Of a stretch of 64,000 bases of DNA, positions 32,267 through 40,854 are shown piece after piece. Each line of letters starts with the position of its first letter. Position 1 is the stretch's first letter. Source of the stretch: Noviherbaspirillum suwonense (GTDB taxonomy: Bacteria > Pseudomonadota > Gammaproteobacteria > Burkholderiales > Burkholderiaceae_D). Where the stretch lies: positions 62,001 through 126,000 of the forward strand of contig NZ_FXUL01000002.1 in the NCBI RefSeq assembly GCF_900182955.1, read 5' to 3'. The notes beneath the pieces are model-generated. The model had not been told where the DNA came from. It did no database searches and worked only from the letters and a program-made list of their open reading frames with translations. The translations under genes were made by a program, and so were the position numbers.

Positions 32267-34078
32267 ATGGTTTCAGATTTAAGACTCAAGCATTTGCTGG
32301 TAATGGCGGGTGTGCTGACCGTCACCGGAACTGCGCTGGCTGACGAAGCCCTGCAGCAGGCAATGAAAAGCCCGAAGAACTGGGCGATGCAGGCGGGTAA
32401 CGACGCCAACCATCGTTACAGCACGCTAAGCCAGATCAACAAGGGCAACGTCAAGAACCTCCAGGTCGCATGGACCTTCTCGACCGGCGTGCTGCGCGGC
32501 CATGAGGGCGGGCCGCTGGTCATCGGCGACACCATGTATGTCCATAGCCCGTTCCCGAACAAGGTCTTCGCCCTTAACCTGGAGGACCAGAGCATCAAGT
32601 GGAAGTACGAGCCGAAGCAGGACCCGGCGGTGATCCCGGTCATGTGCTGCGACACCGTCAACCGCGGCCTGGCCTTTGGCGACGGCAAGATCATCCTGCA
32701 GCAGGCCGACACCACGATGGTCGCGCTCGACATGGCGACCGGCAAGGAAGTCTGGAAGGTCAAGAATGGCGACGCCAAGATCGGCGAGACCAACACCAAC
32801 ACGCCGCACGTGTTCAAGGACAAGGTCCTGACCGGCATCAGCGGCGGCGAGTTCGGCGTGCGCGGCCGCATGACCGCCTACGACCTGAAAACCGGCAAGG
32901 AAGTGTGGAAGGGCTACAGCACCGGCCCCGATGCCGAAATGCTGATCGACCCGGACAAGACGATGACCTGGACCGACGGCAAGATGGCGCCGGTCGGCAA
33001 GGACTCGTCGATCAAGACCTGGAAGGGAGACCAGTGGAAGATCGGCGGCGGCACCACCTGGGGCTGGTACAGCTATGACCCGGCAGTCAACCTGGTCTAC
33101 TACGGCACCGGCAATCCCAGCACCTGGAATCCGGCGCAGCGGCCCGGCGACAACAAGTGGTCGATGACCATCTTCGCCCGCGACCTCGACTCCGGCATGG
33201 CGAAGTGGGTGTACCAGATGACGCCGCACGACGAATGGGACTTCGACGGCGTCAATGAAATGATCCTGGCCGACATCAAGGTCAAGGGCAAGCCGCGCAA
33301 GGCGCTGGTGCATTTCGACCGCAACGGCTTCGCCTACACGATGGACCGGGTCAGCGGCGAACTGCTGGTGGCGGAGAAGTTCGACCCGGTGGTGAACTGG
33401 GCCAGCCATGTCGACATGAAGACTGGCCGCCCGGTGGTCCAGGCCAAGTACAGCACCGGCCAGAACGGCGCGGACGTCAACACCAAGGGCGTGTGCCCGG
33501 CGGCGCTTGGCACCAAGGACCAGCAGCCGGCATCGTATTCGCCGAAGACCGGCCTGTTCTATGTGCCGACCAACCATGTCTGCATGGACTATGAGCCGTA
33601 CCAGGTCGACTACACCGCGGGCCAGCCCTTCGTCGGCGCGACGCTGTCGATGTATCCTGCGCCGAACAGCCATGGCGGCATGGGCAACTTCATCGCCTGG
33701 GATGCCGGCACCGGCAAGATCGTCTGGTCCAAGCCGGAGCGGTTCTCGGTATGGAGCGGCGCGCTGTCCACGGCCGGCGACGTGAACTTCTACGGCACGC
33801 TGGAAGGCTATATCAAGGCTGTCGACAACCAGGGCAAGGAGCTGTGGAAGTTCAAGACCCCGTCCGGCATCATCGGCAATGTCACCACCTGGGAATACAA
33901 GGGCAAGCAGTACGTCGGCGTGCTCTCGGGCATAGGCGGCTGGGCCGGCATCGGCATGGCGGCCGGCCTGTCGAAGGACAACGAGGGCCTGGGCGCAGTC
34001 GGCGGCTACAAGGACCTGGCGAAGTACACCGAGCTGGGCGGCACGCTGATGGTGTTCGCGCTGCCGGGCAAGTCCTGA
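32267..34078 (+). CDS. xoxF: Lanthanide-dependent PQQ methanol dehydrogenase
   Basis: The 603-residue periplasmic quinoprotein oxidises methanol (and perhaps other primary alcohols or formaldehyde) and passes electrons to a cytochrome c. The signal peptide ends at about residue 25 (TALADE). The eight-bladed propeller carries the vicinal disulfide CysCys at 127-128. Metal ligands are Glu195 and Asn283, and WDFD contains catalytic Asp325 and Asp327. That second Asp is the mark of lanthanide-using XoxF; calcium-type MxaF has Ala there. No small subunit (mxaI) gene follows, as expected for XoxF. xoxG and xoxJ follow directly. A good ribosome site precedes the start. Confidence 0.96.
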   Translation: MVSDLRLKHLLVMAGVLTVTGTALADEALQQAMKSPKNWAMQAGNDANHRYSTLSQINKGNVKNLQVAWTFSTGVLRGHEGGPLVIGDTMYVHSPFPNKVFALNLEDQSIKWKYEPKQDPAVIPVMCCDTVNRGLAFGDGKIILQQADTTMVALDMATGKEVWKVKNGDAKIGETNTNTPHVFKDKVLTGISGGEFGVRGRMTAYDLKTGKEVWKGYSTGPDAEMLIDPDKTMTWTDGKMAPVGKDSSIKTWKGDQWKIGGGTTWGWYSYDPAVNLVYYGTGNPSTWNPAQRPGDNKWSMTIFARDLDSGMAKWVYQMTPHDEWDFDGVNEMILADIKVKGKPRKALVHFDRNGFAYTMDRVSGELLVAEKFDPVVNWASHVDMKTGRPVVQAKYSTGQNGADVNTKGVCPAALGTKDQQPASYSPKTGLFYVPTNHVCMDYEPYQVDYTAGQPFVGATLSMYPAPNSHGGMGNFIAWDAGTGKIVWSKPERFSVWSGALSTAGDVNFYGTLEGYIKAVDNQGKELWKFKTPSGIIGNVTTWEYKGKQYVGVLSGIGGWAGIGMAAGLSKDNEGLGAVGGYKDLAKYTELGGTLMVFALPGKS

Positions 34079-34183
34079 CCCCGGCATGAAAGGAGCCCGT
34101 CCCGCACATGCACGAACAGCGGGGTAGAACCGGCTTCGGGATGCTGCGTCCCGGCGCCGGCACATGATCGCGAGGAGACTCTG

Positions 34184-34609
34184 ATGAGAGGAAGCATCAC
34201 GATAATTGCAGCATTCCTGTGGGGCCTTGGATGCAGCGCCCAGGCCGCCGACAACGCAGCCAAGGCGCAGGACGCGCCCGCCGGCGGCAAGATCTATACG
34301 GTCGTGGACGGCAACAAGGTCGACGGCCTCACGCTGAAGGGATGGAGGACATGGCGCGCGATGGCCTGCGAGCGCTGCCACGGCGCCAACCAGGAAGGCA
34401 TGGTCGGCCCGTCGCTGGTGGACAGCCTGAAGGTGCTCACCAAGGAACAGTTCAAGACCACGGTGCTGCAGGGGCGCATCGACAAGGGCATGCCCAACTT
34501 CAGCGGCTCGCAGCAGGTGGTCGAGAACATCGACAATCTCTATGCCTACCTGAAAGGCCGGTCGGATGGCGCGATCAAGCCGGGCCGTGTCGAGAGCATG
34601 GAGAAATGA
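34184..34609 (+). CDS. xoxG: c-type cytochrome, electron acceptor of XoxF
   Basis: The 141-residue product has a signal peptide (to about residue 22) and one heme-binding site, CERCH, at about residues 62-66. A likely axial Met lies in KGMPNFSG. It is a small periplasmic class I cytochrome. Position directly after xoxF and before xoxJ identifies it as the dedicated electron acceptor (XoxG/cL-like). It is shorter than the cytochrome cL of calcium-dependent systems. The gap of 105 bases to xoxF has no terminator with a T-run, so co-transcription is likely. Confidence 0.92.
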   Translation: MRGSITIIAAFLWGLGCSAQAADNAAKAQDAPAGGKIYTVVDGNKVDGLTLKGWRTWRAMACERCHGANQEGMVGPSLVDSLKVLTKEQFKTTVLQGRIDKGMPNFSGSQQVVENIDNLYAYLKGRSDGAIKPGRVESMEK

Positions 34610-34612
34610 ATC

Positions 34613-35509
34613 ATGTCCTTCGCCGAGAACGGCATTAAAGGCGGCGGCCGCATCCGCATCCGGCTGGGGAGCCTGCTGCAGGCGGCCGCGCTGGCGGCTG
34701 CGGCGGCCTTCATGCAGGGCGCGCAGGCGCAGGACGACGGCGGCGCCAAGGTGCTGCGCGTCTGCCAGGATCCGAACAACCTGCCATTCTCCAGCCGCGA
34801 CGGCCGCGGCCTGGAAAACCGGATCGCCGCGCTGTTCGCCGACAAGCTGGGCTGGAAGCTCGAGCACACCTGGTATCCGCAGCGCATCGGCTTCGTCCGC
34901 AACACGCTGCGGGCCAAGGTGCCCGACACCGACCACTACAAGTGCGACCTGATCACCGGCGTGGCGACCGGCTTCGAGCTCGGGTTGACGACCAGGCCGT
35001 ACTACCGTTCGACCTATGCGCTGGCCTATGTGAAGGGGCGCGGCCTCGACAGCGTGCAGACGCCGGAAGACCTGCTGAAACTCGACCCGGCCGTGCTGCG
35101 CAAGCTGAAGATAGGCGCGTTCTCGAAGTCGCCGGCCGTGGACTGGCTTCTGCGGAACGGGCTGATCGACCAGATGGTGCCTTACCAGCACCAGACCGGC
35201 GACCCCGACCAGTATCCGGGCCAGATCATTGATCGCGACCTGGTCAACGGCACGGTCGACGTCGCGATGGCATGGGGGCCGATCGTCGGCTATTTCGCGA
35301 AGCAGTCGACCGCCAGGCCGATCGCCGTGGTGCCGTTCATGCCGGACAGCAGCGGGCTGAAATACGATTTCAGCATCGCCATGGCGGTGCGGCACGGCGA
35401 CAAGGCGCTGCGCGACCGCATCGACGGCCTGATCGCCGCCAGCGGTCCGGAAATCAAGGCGCTGCTCGATGAGTACGGCGTGCCGTCCCTGCCGGTCAAG
35501 GAAGACTAG
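34613..35509 (+). CDS. xoxJ: Periplasmic binding protein associated with quinoprotein dehydrogenase
   Basis: The 298-residue secreted protein belongs to the solute-binding-protein-like XoxJ/MxaJ group. After a signal peptide (Ala-rich, ending AQAQDD) it has VLRVCQDPNNLPFSSRDGRG, KCDLITGVATGFELGLTTRPYYRSTYA and DVAMAWGPIVGYFAK, all typical. XoxJ is thought to help activate or assemble apo-XoxF and not to transport a solute, as no permease or ATPase genes accompany it. It starts three bases after the xoxG stop, so the two are tightly coupled. Confidence 0.92.
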   Translation: MSFAENGIKGGGRIRIRLGSLLQAAALAAAAAFMQGAQAQDDGGAKVLRVCQDPNNLPFSSRDGRGLENRIAALFADKLGWKLEHTWYPQRIGFVRNTLRAKVPDTDHYKCDLITGVATGFELGLTTRPYYRSTYALAYVKGRGLDSVQTPEDLLKLDPAVLRKLKIGAFSKSPAVDWLLRNGLIDQMVPYQHQTGDPDQYPGQIIDRDLVNGTVDVAMAWGPIVGYFAKQSTARPIAVVPFMPDSSGLKYDFSIAMAVRHGDKALRDRIDGLIAASGPEIKALLDEYGVPSLPVKED

Positions 35510-35590
35510 ACGGAGATACGCGGCCGTCCCCTGGAACCCGGCCGGGCAGGCGAAGCCGCCGGATGTTCAATCTTTCGCAATGGACGCCCG

Positions 35591-36301
35591 ATGATGAGCA
35601 ATTCAGTTTCCCGCAAAGCGCAGCGCCGCCGGCACGTCGCCTCCGCGGCCTTGCTGTGCGCTTCGATGCTGGCCTGCGTGCCGCCGGCGCTCGCCCAGGA
35701 AGTCTCGCAGGCCGAGAAGCTCCTGTTCCAGTCCAACCACCTGCGCAACCTGACCGGCCCGCAGGCGCTGCGCTATCGCTACGTGCACAAGGAGAAGGAC
35801 GGCGCCGGCTTCAGCGACGCCGTCCAGGTCGACGTCGGCGCCCGGAACAGCGACGGCGGCATCGCCGTGACGGCAAAATTCCTGAGCGGCGAGCGGCAGG
35901 TGGCGCTGCCGCCGCTCAGCAGCGCGGAAGGCAATCCGGCCCTGCTGGGTTTCCTGGAGCGGGACATCGCGGAAATGAAGCGCCTGACCGGCGGCTCGAC
36001 CAATTACTTCCGCAAGCGCATACGGATCGCGTTGGCCGAGGCGGCGAGCGTGGAGCCGGTCTCGCTGGCCTATGACGGGCGCCAGGTGCAGGGCAGGAAG
36101 ATCGCGATCCAGCCTTACCTGAACGATCCGATGCGCGAGAAGATGCAGAAGTACGTCGGCAAGAATTACGTCTTCCTGCTGAGCGACGAGATTCCGGGCG
36201 CCGTCTACGAATTGAAATCCACCGTGCCCGGCGAGCCCAAGGCCAGCGCCGCGCAGGTCGAGGAGACGATGACGCTGGCCGGCGCGAGCGGCGGACCGTG
36301 A
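35591..36301 (+). CDS. Secreted protein of unknown function in the xox cluster
   Basis: I do not recognise the family. The 236-residue product has a signal peptide (basic start, hydrophobic core, cleavage near PALAQEV). The mature domain is beta-rich: LRYRYVHKEKDG, VQVDVGARNSDGGIAVTAKFL, TGGSTNYFRKRIRIAL and KYVGKNYVFLLSDEIPGAVYEL. The only Cys residues lie in the signal peptide. No heme or metal motif is visible. It follows xoxJ by 81 bases on the same strand and precedes an ATP-grasp gene, so it is probably in the same transcript. A periplasmic accessory role in alcohol oxidation is inferred from context only. A second ATG follows the first directly. Confidence 0.72.
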   Translation: MMSNSVSRKAQRRRHVASAALLCASMLACVPPALAQEVSQAEKLLFQSNHLRNLTGPQALRYRYVHKEKDGAGFSDAVQVDVGARNSDGGIAVTAKFLSGERQVALPPLSSAEGNPALLGFLERDIAEMKRLTGGSTNYFRKRIRIALAEAASVEPVSLAYDGRQVQGRKIAIQPYLNDPMREKMQKYVGKNYVFLLSDEIPGAVYELKSTVPGEPKASAAQVEETMTLAGASGGP

Positions 36302-36355
36302 GCGTCGGCCGCCTGCCTCGCGCCGCGCGCATCAGTCACCCTATGACGAGGCACC

Positions 36356-37390
36356 GTGAAGATACTGGCCTTCGATCATCACACCGCGCGATATGGCGCC
36401 GGAGGCGGCATGCTGTCGTGCGCCGGGTTCCATGCCGACCGCCCGCTGCTCGGCGTGCTGGGCGACCTGTGCCGGCTGCCGGGCGTCGAGGTCACGCTGC
36501 TGCGCGCTCCCGGCCTGGCGCGGCTGCAGCTGCCGGACGCGGTGCGCGTCATTCCGTGCGCGCCGGAACGCGCGGCGGAAACCGTCGGCGCCTGCATCGC
36601 CGATGCCGACGCGGTGTGGCCGGTCGTACCTGAATCGTACGGCATGCTGGAACTGGCGTCGCGCCACATCCTAGGCTGCGGCAGCCTGCTGCTCGGCTCG
36701 CGGCCGGACGCGGTCAGCGTGGCCGCGAGCAAGCACGAGACCGCGCGCGTGCTGAAGGCGGCCGGCATCGCGGTCGTCGACACCTTCCTGCTGCATGACG
36801 CGCTGCCTGCCGGCGCCAGCGCCTGGGTCGTCAAGCCGGATGACGGCGCCGGTTGCAGCGAAACCCGGATCTATGCCGACTGCGACGCCGCCCGCCTGGC
36901 GACCGGCGAGCGGGACGGCGGCCGGTACGTGATGCAGCCCTACCTCCGCGGCGCGCACCGCAGCATGTCGATGGTGTGCGCCGACGAGCAGGTGCTGCTG
37001 ATGAGCGTGAACGAGCAGCGCATGGCCGTGTTCGACAATCAGCTGCATTACATGGGCAGCACGGTCAACGGGGTGCGCGAACAGCAGCGGCAGTGCAGGG
37101 CGCTGGCGGAACGGGTGATCGGGGCGCTGCCCGGACTCTGGGGCTGCGTCGGCATCGACTTCATCATGACCGAGGACGGGCCGGTGGTGCTCGAGGTGAA
37201 TCCGCGGGTGACGATGGCGCACGCGGCGCTGCGGCAGTCGACCGGCCATAACCCGGCGCAGCTGCTGCTGGAGCTGTTGCTGGGCAAATCCTGCGCGCCG
37301 CTGGAAGCGCGGCGCATCAAGCCCGTCAGCATCGATATCAGCCCGTTTCCGGAACCGCCCGAGAGCCGGCACCGCAATGCGGCTGGCTAG
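36356..37390 (+). CDS. ATP-grasp domain protein (possible MfnD-like ligase)
   Basis: The 344-residue cytoplasmic protein has an ATP-grasp fold. AWVVKPDDGAGCSETRI forms the ATP-binding hairpin, GCVGIDFIM and VVLEVNPRVTMAHAAL hold the Mg-binding Asp, Glu and Asn. The N-terminus (AFDHHTARYGAGGGMLS, then LCRLPGVEVTLLRAPG) resembles ligases acting on amino-acid-like substrates. Tyramine-glutamate ligase MfnD of methanofuran synthesis, and its relatives in methylotrophs, are the nearest I can recall. No other methanofuran or tetrahydromethanopterin gene is in the window, so the substrate is open. It starts with GTG and ends 12 bases from the convergent regulator. Confidence 0.75.
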   Translation: MKILAFDHHTARYGAGGGMLSCAGFHADRPLLGVLGDLCRLPGVEVTLLRAPGLARLQLPDAVRVIPCAPERAAETVGACIADADAVWPVVPESYGMLELASRHILGCGSLLLGSRPDAVSVAASKHETARVLKAAGIAVVDTFLLHDALPAGASAWVVKPDDGAGCSETRIYADCDAARLATGERDGGRYVMQPYLRGAHRSMSMVCADEQVLLMSVNEQRMAVFDNQLHYMGSTVNGVREQQRQCRALAERVIGALPGLWGCVGIDFIMTEDGPVVLEVNPRVTMAHAALRQSTGHNPAQLLLELLLGKSCAPLEARRIKPVSIDISPFPEPPESRHRNAAG

Positions 37391-37402
37391 CGCGGCGCAA
37401 GG

Positions 37403-39379
37403 TCAGGCAAGGCCGTGCGCATTGGCCGGCTTCTTGCTGTCGGGCAGATGGATCTCGAGCCGGTCCAGCTTGCGGTACAGCGTGTTGCGGCCCACGCCCA
37501 GCTGCCGCGCGACCGTGCTGATGTTCCAGCGCGCCTGCTCCAGCACCTGCAGCAGCGCCTCCCGCTCCGCCTGCTTCAAGGGATTCAGGCAGCTCTCGCC
37601 TTCGCCGCGGTGCGCCGATGCGGGCATTGGCGGCTGCGGACTGCTTTTGCGGATCTCCGGCGGCAGGTCCTCGACGTCCAGCACATCGGCGTTGCGCAGC
37701 GCGACCATGGTGCGCAGCACATTGCGCAGCTGGCGTATGTTGCCCGGCCACCGGTACTGGTCGAGCACTGCGAGCAGCTCGGGCGTCATCGACAGCGGCC
37801 CGCACCCGGCCTGCTCGCGCGAGAGCAGGTGCGCGATCAGCTGCCGGCGGTCGCCCCGCTCGCGCAGCGGCGGCATGGTCAGCGTCAGCCCCTGCAGCCG
37901 GTAGTAGAGGTCTTCCCGGAACTCGTGCCGCTCTATCTTTTCCATCAGGTCGCAATGCGTGGCGCTGATGACGCGTATATCGATGCTGACAGGCGTCTCG
38001 CCGCCCAGCGGCACCACCTCCCGTTCCTCCAGCACCCGCAGCAGCCGCGCCTGCAGGTGCAGCGGCATGTCGCCGATTTCATCGAGGAACAGCGTCCCGC
38101 CGTTCGCCTGGAAAAACTTGCCGCGCTGTCCTTCCTTGCTGGCCCCGGTGAATGCGCCGGGCTTGTAGCCGAACAATTCGCTTTCGATCAGCGACTCCGG
38201 TATCGACGAGCAATTGATCGCGACGAAGGCCTGCTGCGCGCGCGGGCCGGACATGTGGATAGCCTTGGCGAACAGTTCCTTGCCGGTGCCGGTCTCGCCG
38301 CACAGCAGGATGGCCACGTCGCGGTTCATCACACGGGTCGCGGCCTGCACGTTGTGGCTCATCGCCGCATCGGGGCCGACCTGCAGCTGCTGCAGCGGCG
38401 TGCGGCCTTCGCTGTCGGCGTCGGCGTCGCGTGCCGGCTGGCCGCACAGGTGCAGCCTGGGCTGGCTGGGCGCGGTCGCATAGGCGAAGAAGCGGCGGCC
38501 GAAGCGCGAGTCGAACACCGGCGCCACCGGGCGGCCGAGCTTGCTGGTGTCGCGGACCAGCGATTCGAAGGACACGTTGAGGAATTCTTCCAGCGCATGC
38601 CCGACCACTTCCTGCGCCGCCACGCCCAGCTGCAGCAGCGCGTTGCGCGTGGCGGCCATCACCGTGTCGCTCTCATCCATGACCAGGATGCCCGCGCTCG
38701 GCGTGCCGACGAATTCCGCGCGGCTGTGGAAATGGATGAAGCGCTGGCCGGCGTAGGTGTCGAGGAATATCCGGTTCTCTATCGTGTGCACCGACATGTT
38801 GACGAGGTCCAGCACGTGCTTGGGCGCGAGATGGGTCTCGCCGGACGCATCCAGCACCGCGAGCACATCGCCGTTGGCGTCGAAGATCGGGGCGGCGGCG
38901 CAGATCAGGCCGGTATTGCGGAACAGGAAATGATCGTACTGCTGCACCATGGTCGGCCGCTTCTCCAGCAGCGCCGTGCCCATGCCGTTGGTTCCCTGGT
39001 AGCGCTCCGACCAGACTGCGCCCGGCATCATGCCGGTCTTGGACGCGGCATGGGTAAAGCCGGGGTCGCCGAAGAAGTTCATCAGCACGCCGTCGGCGTC
39101 GGTGAGCATGATCGCGTAGCCGGACCCGGCAATCTGCTGGAACAGGTTGGCCATCTCGCCCTTGGCCGCGCTCAGCACATGCGCCAGCTTTGCCTGCCGT
39201 TCCTGCAGCTCGACCCGCTCGACGATATAGGGCTCGTACACGATGCTCGAATCGAGCGCGTAGTCGCGCATGCACCGTATCCAGGAGTCCGTGATGTAGC
39301 CGGGCGCCGACAGCGCCGCGACCGAGATGTTTTCGACGGCAGCCTTGATCCGGCTGCAGTGATGATTGCTGGTGAGCAT
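37403..39379 (-). CDS. Sigma-54-dependent activator (AcoR family)
   Basis: This 658-residue activator has an N-terminal signal-sensing part with a GAF domain (about residues 75-205) and a PAS-like segment (about 220-300). The AAA+ domain is next, with Walker A GETGTGKE at 361-368 and GAFTGA at 408-413, the loop that contacts sigma-54. A Fis-type HTH follows at about 605-645 (ISTVARQLGVGRNTLYRKLDR). AcoR-like activators respond to small alcohols, aldehydes or ketones. Its place between the xox genes and formaldehyde dehydrogenase makes it the likely regulator of one or both. The 5' side is separated from its divergent neighbour by an insertion sequence. Confidence 0.93.
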   Translation of the reverse strand: MLTSNHHCSRIKAAVENISVAALSAPGYITDSWIRCMRDYALDSSIVYEPYIVERVELQERQAKLAHVLSAAKGEMANLFQQIAGSGYAIMLTDADGVLMNFFGDPGFTHAASKTGMMPGAVWSERYQGTNGMGTALLEKRPTMVQQYDHFLFRNTGLICAAAPIFDANGDVLAVLDASGETHLAPKHVLDLVNMSVHTIENRIFLDTYAGQRFIHFHSRAEFVGTPSAGILVMDESDTVMAATRNALLQLGVAAQEVVGHALEEFLNVSFESLVRDTSKLGRPVAPVFDSRFGRRFFAYATAPSQPRLHLCGQPARDADADSEGRTPLQQLQVGPDAAMSHNVQAATRVMNRDVAILLCGETGTGKELFAKAIHMSGPRAQQAFVAINCSSIPESLIESELFGYKPGAFTGASKEGQRGKFFQANGGTLFLDEIGDMPLHLQARLLRVLEEREVVPLGGETPVSIDIRVISATHCDLMEKIERHEFREDLYYRLQGLTLTMPPLRERGDRRQLIAHLLSREQAGCGPLSMTPELLAVLDQYRWPGNIRQLRNVLRTMVALRNADVLDVEDLPPEIRKSSPQPPMPASAHRGEGESCLNPLKQAEREALLQVLEQARWNISTVARQLGVGRNTLYRKLDRLEIHLPDSKKPANAHGLA

Positions 39380-39445
39380 GTCTGGTCTCCTTAAGCTGAT
39401 TGTTCAGCCCTTTTTATGATTCCTCTGACAGTGCCCGCGCTCTGG

Positions 39446-39461
39446 TGGCCCGGTTTTTGCT
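39446..39461 (+). promoter_or_regulatory. Candidate sigma-54 promoter, separated from formaldehyde dehydrogenase by the IS
   Basis: TGGCCCG-N4-TTGCT matches the -24/-12 consensus at all but one position, with GG and GC ten bases apart. It reads to the right, away from the activator gene. The predicted start is about 39472, roughly 65 bases before the IS5 element. Without the IS, the promoter would lie about 200 bases upstream of the formaldehyde dehydrogenase ATG. Confidence 0.55.
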
Positions 39462-39534
39462 GCAATTTTGCTATTAATAAGCTTGCAACGGTCCGATCCT
39501 GTTGGCTTTGTTCTGTGACCGGCTGGGTGAGAGC

Positions 39535-40722
39535 TTAGGGCTGCGCTGAATAAGTAAACGGATTCCGACAGAAGAGCGTTATAGAGGGCAATAACAAAGA
39601 CCGCGGCAACGAATGATGAAGCAGCAGACTCTGGCAATGGCAGCAGACCAAGGCTTTGAACGGCATCGCAAGCCGACCAGGCGCGATGCGTTTCTGGAGA
39701 CGATGAACCGGGTTGTTCCCTGGGACGCATTGTGCGCGGTCGTCGAGCCGCATTATCCTAAGAAGGGAAATGGGCGACCACCGATCGGGCTGGAGCGTAT
39801 GCTGCGCATTCATTGCCTGCAGCACTGGTTCAACCTGGCTGATCTGGCGTGCGAGGAAGCGCTGTACGACAGCGCCAGTCTGCGCCGCTTTGCCGGCATT
39901 GACCTGGGCAGTGAGCCGGTGCCGGATGCGACCACACTGCTCAAATTCCGCCGCCTGCTGGAGCAGCATAAGCTGGCCGAGCGTTTGTTTGCAGAAGTAG
40001 GCCGTGTACTGCAGGGCAGCGGCATGACGCTCAAGACCGGCACGATTGTCGATGCGACGATTATTGCCGCGCCGAGTTCGACCAAGAACGCCGACCGGCA
40101 GCGTGATCCCGAGATGCACCAGACCCGGAAAGGCAAGCAGTGGTATTTCGGTATGAAGCTGCATATTGGGGTGGACAGCCAGAGCGGCCTGGCGCACAGC
40201 GCTGTGGTGACGCCGGCCAATATCCATGACAAGCACCCGTTGCCCGACCTGCTGCATGGGCAGGAACGACGCGTCTATGGCGACAGCGCCTATACCAGCC
40301 AGAAGGGCCTGATCCGTGGCAAGGCACCGAAAGCGAAAGATTTTACAAACGAACGTGTCCGCAAAGCCGGCCAAGTCGATGAAGCTAAGCGCTCAAAGAA
40401 CCGCAGCAAGTCGAAAATCCGAGCGCGGGTGGAACACGTGTTTGGCGTGGTGAAGCGGCTGTGGGGCTTCTCGAAGGTGCGCTATCGCGGCTTGGCTAAA
40501 AATGCCGGCCGGGCCTTTACGGCGCTGGCGTTGGCCAATATTTACCTGGCGCGCCATCGGCTGATGGCACCAGGACGCCCATAGTGGGCAAAGCAGGCTG
40601 AAAAGCCTGCAGCAGCCGCCCGTAAGGACGATAGACAGGGCACTGGACCCGTCCTTTTATCCAAATCCTACTTTATAAACTTCGCAAACGGATAAAAGCA
40701 GGCTTGTTCAGCGTAGCCTTAG
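39535..40722 (+). mobile_element. Complete IS5-family insertion sequence with TTAG target duplication
   Basis: The element proper is 39539-40718 (1180 bases). The termini are imperfect inverted repeats: GGCTGCGCTGAATAAG at the left and, reverse-complemented, GGCTACGCTGAACAAG at the right (14 of 16 identical). It is flanked on both sides by TTAG (39535-39538 and 40719-40722), a YTAR-type four-base duplication as made by the IS5 subgroup. One transposase gene fills it. It appears intact and recently inserted, since the duplication is perfect. It splits the intergenic region between the sigma-54 activator gene and the formaldehyde dehydrogenase gene. Confidence 0.92.
39613..40584 (+). CDS. IS5-family transposase
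   Basis: The 323-residue DDE transposase has Asp147 in TIVDATII, Asp224 in YGDSAYTSQ and Glu274 in RARVEHVFGVVKR; the last includes the family's Y/R-containing C-terminal signature. The N-terminal part carries the DUF772-like region (GRPPIGLERMLRIHCLQHW). Length and motifs match the IS5 group. The frame is uninterrupted, so the element could be active. A second ATG follows the first by one codon. A transcript reading through it would continue toward formaldehyde dehydrogenase. Confidence 0.95.
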   Translation: MMKQQTLAMAADQGFERHRKPTRRDAFLETMNRVVPWDALCAVVEPHYPKKGNGRPPIGLERMLRIHCLQHWFNLADLACEEALYDSASLRRFAGIDLGSEPVPDATTLLKFRRLLEQHKLAERLFAEVGRVLQGSGMTLKTGTIVDATIIAAPSSTKNADRQRDPEMHQTRKGKQWYFGMKLHIGVDSQSGLAHSAVVTPANIHDKHPLPDLLHGQERRVYGDSAYTSQKGLIRGKAPKAKDFTNERVRKAGQVDEAKRSKNRSKSKIRARVEHVFGVVKRLWGFSKVRYRGLAKNAGRAFTALALANIYLARHRLMAPGRP

Positions 40723-40733
40723 GTCAACTTGGC

Positions 40734-40747
40734 CGTTTGCGCAAACG
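40734..40747. promoter_or_regulatory. Perfect 14-base palindrome upstream of formaldehyde dehydrogenase
   Basis: CGTTTGCGCAAACG is fully self-complementary and lies 107 bases before the dehydrogenase start, just right of the IS target site. It is a plausible operator or activator site. Which protein binds it is unknown; the nearby sigma-54 activator is one candidate. Confidence 0.4.
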
Positions 40748-40854
40748 ACAATTTTCCTGCCGAACTGTTCGATAGACATGACACATCGCAGCATCGTGTT
40801 TCGAAATCAGAGCAGTCCCGAGATGTCTGTCCTTTTATGTTGAAGGAGCTTTAA

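Noticed and set aside
32426..35395. Minus-strand open frame of 989 codons opposite xoxF-xoxG-xoxJ
   Set aside because: It runs through three identified genes on the other strand and has shadow-type composition.
40723..40745. Second sigma-54-like site (TTGGCC...TTTGCGCA) right of the IS
   Set aside because: GG and GC are only eight bases apart, so the -24/-12 geometry is wrong; the sequence is better explained as part of a palindrome.
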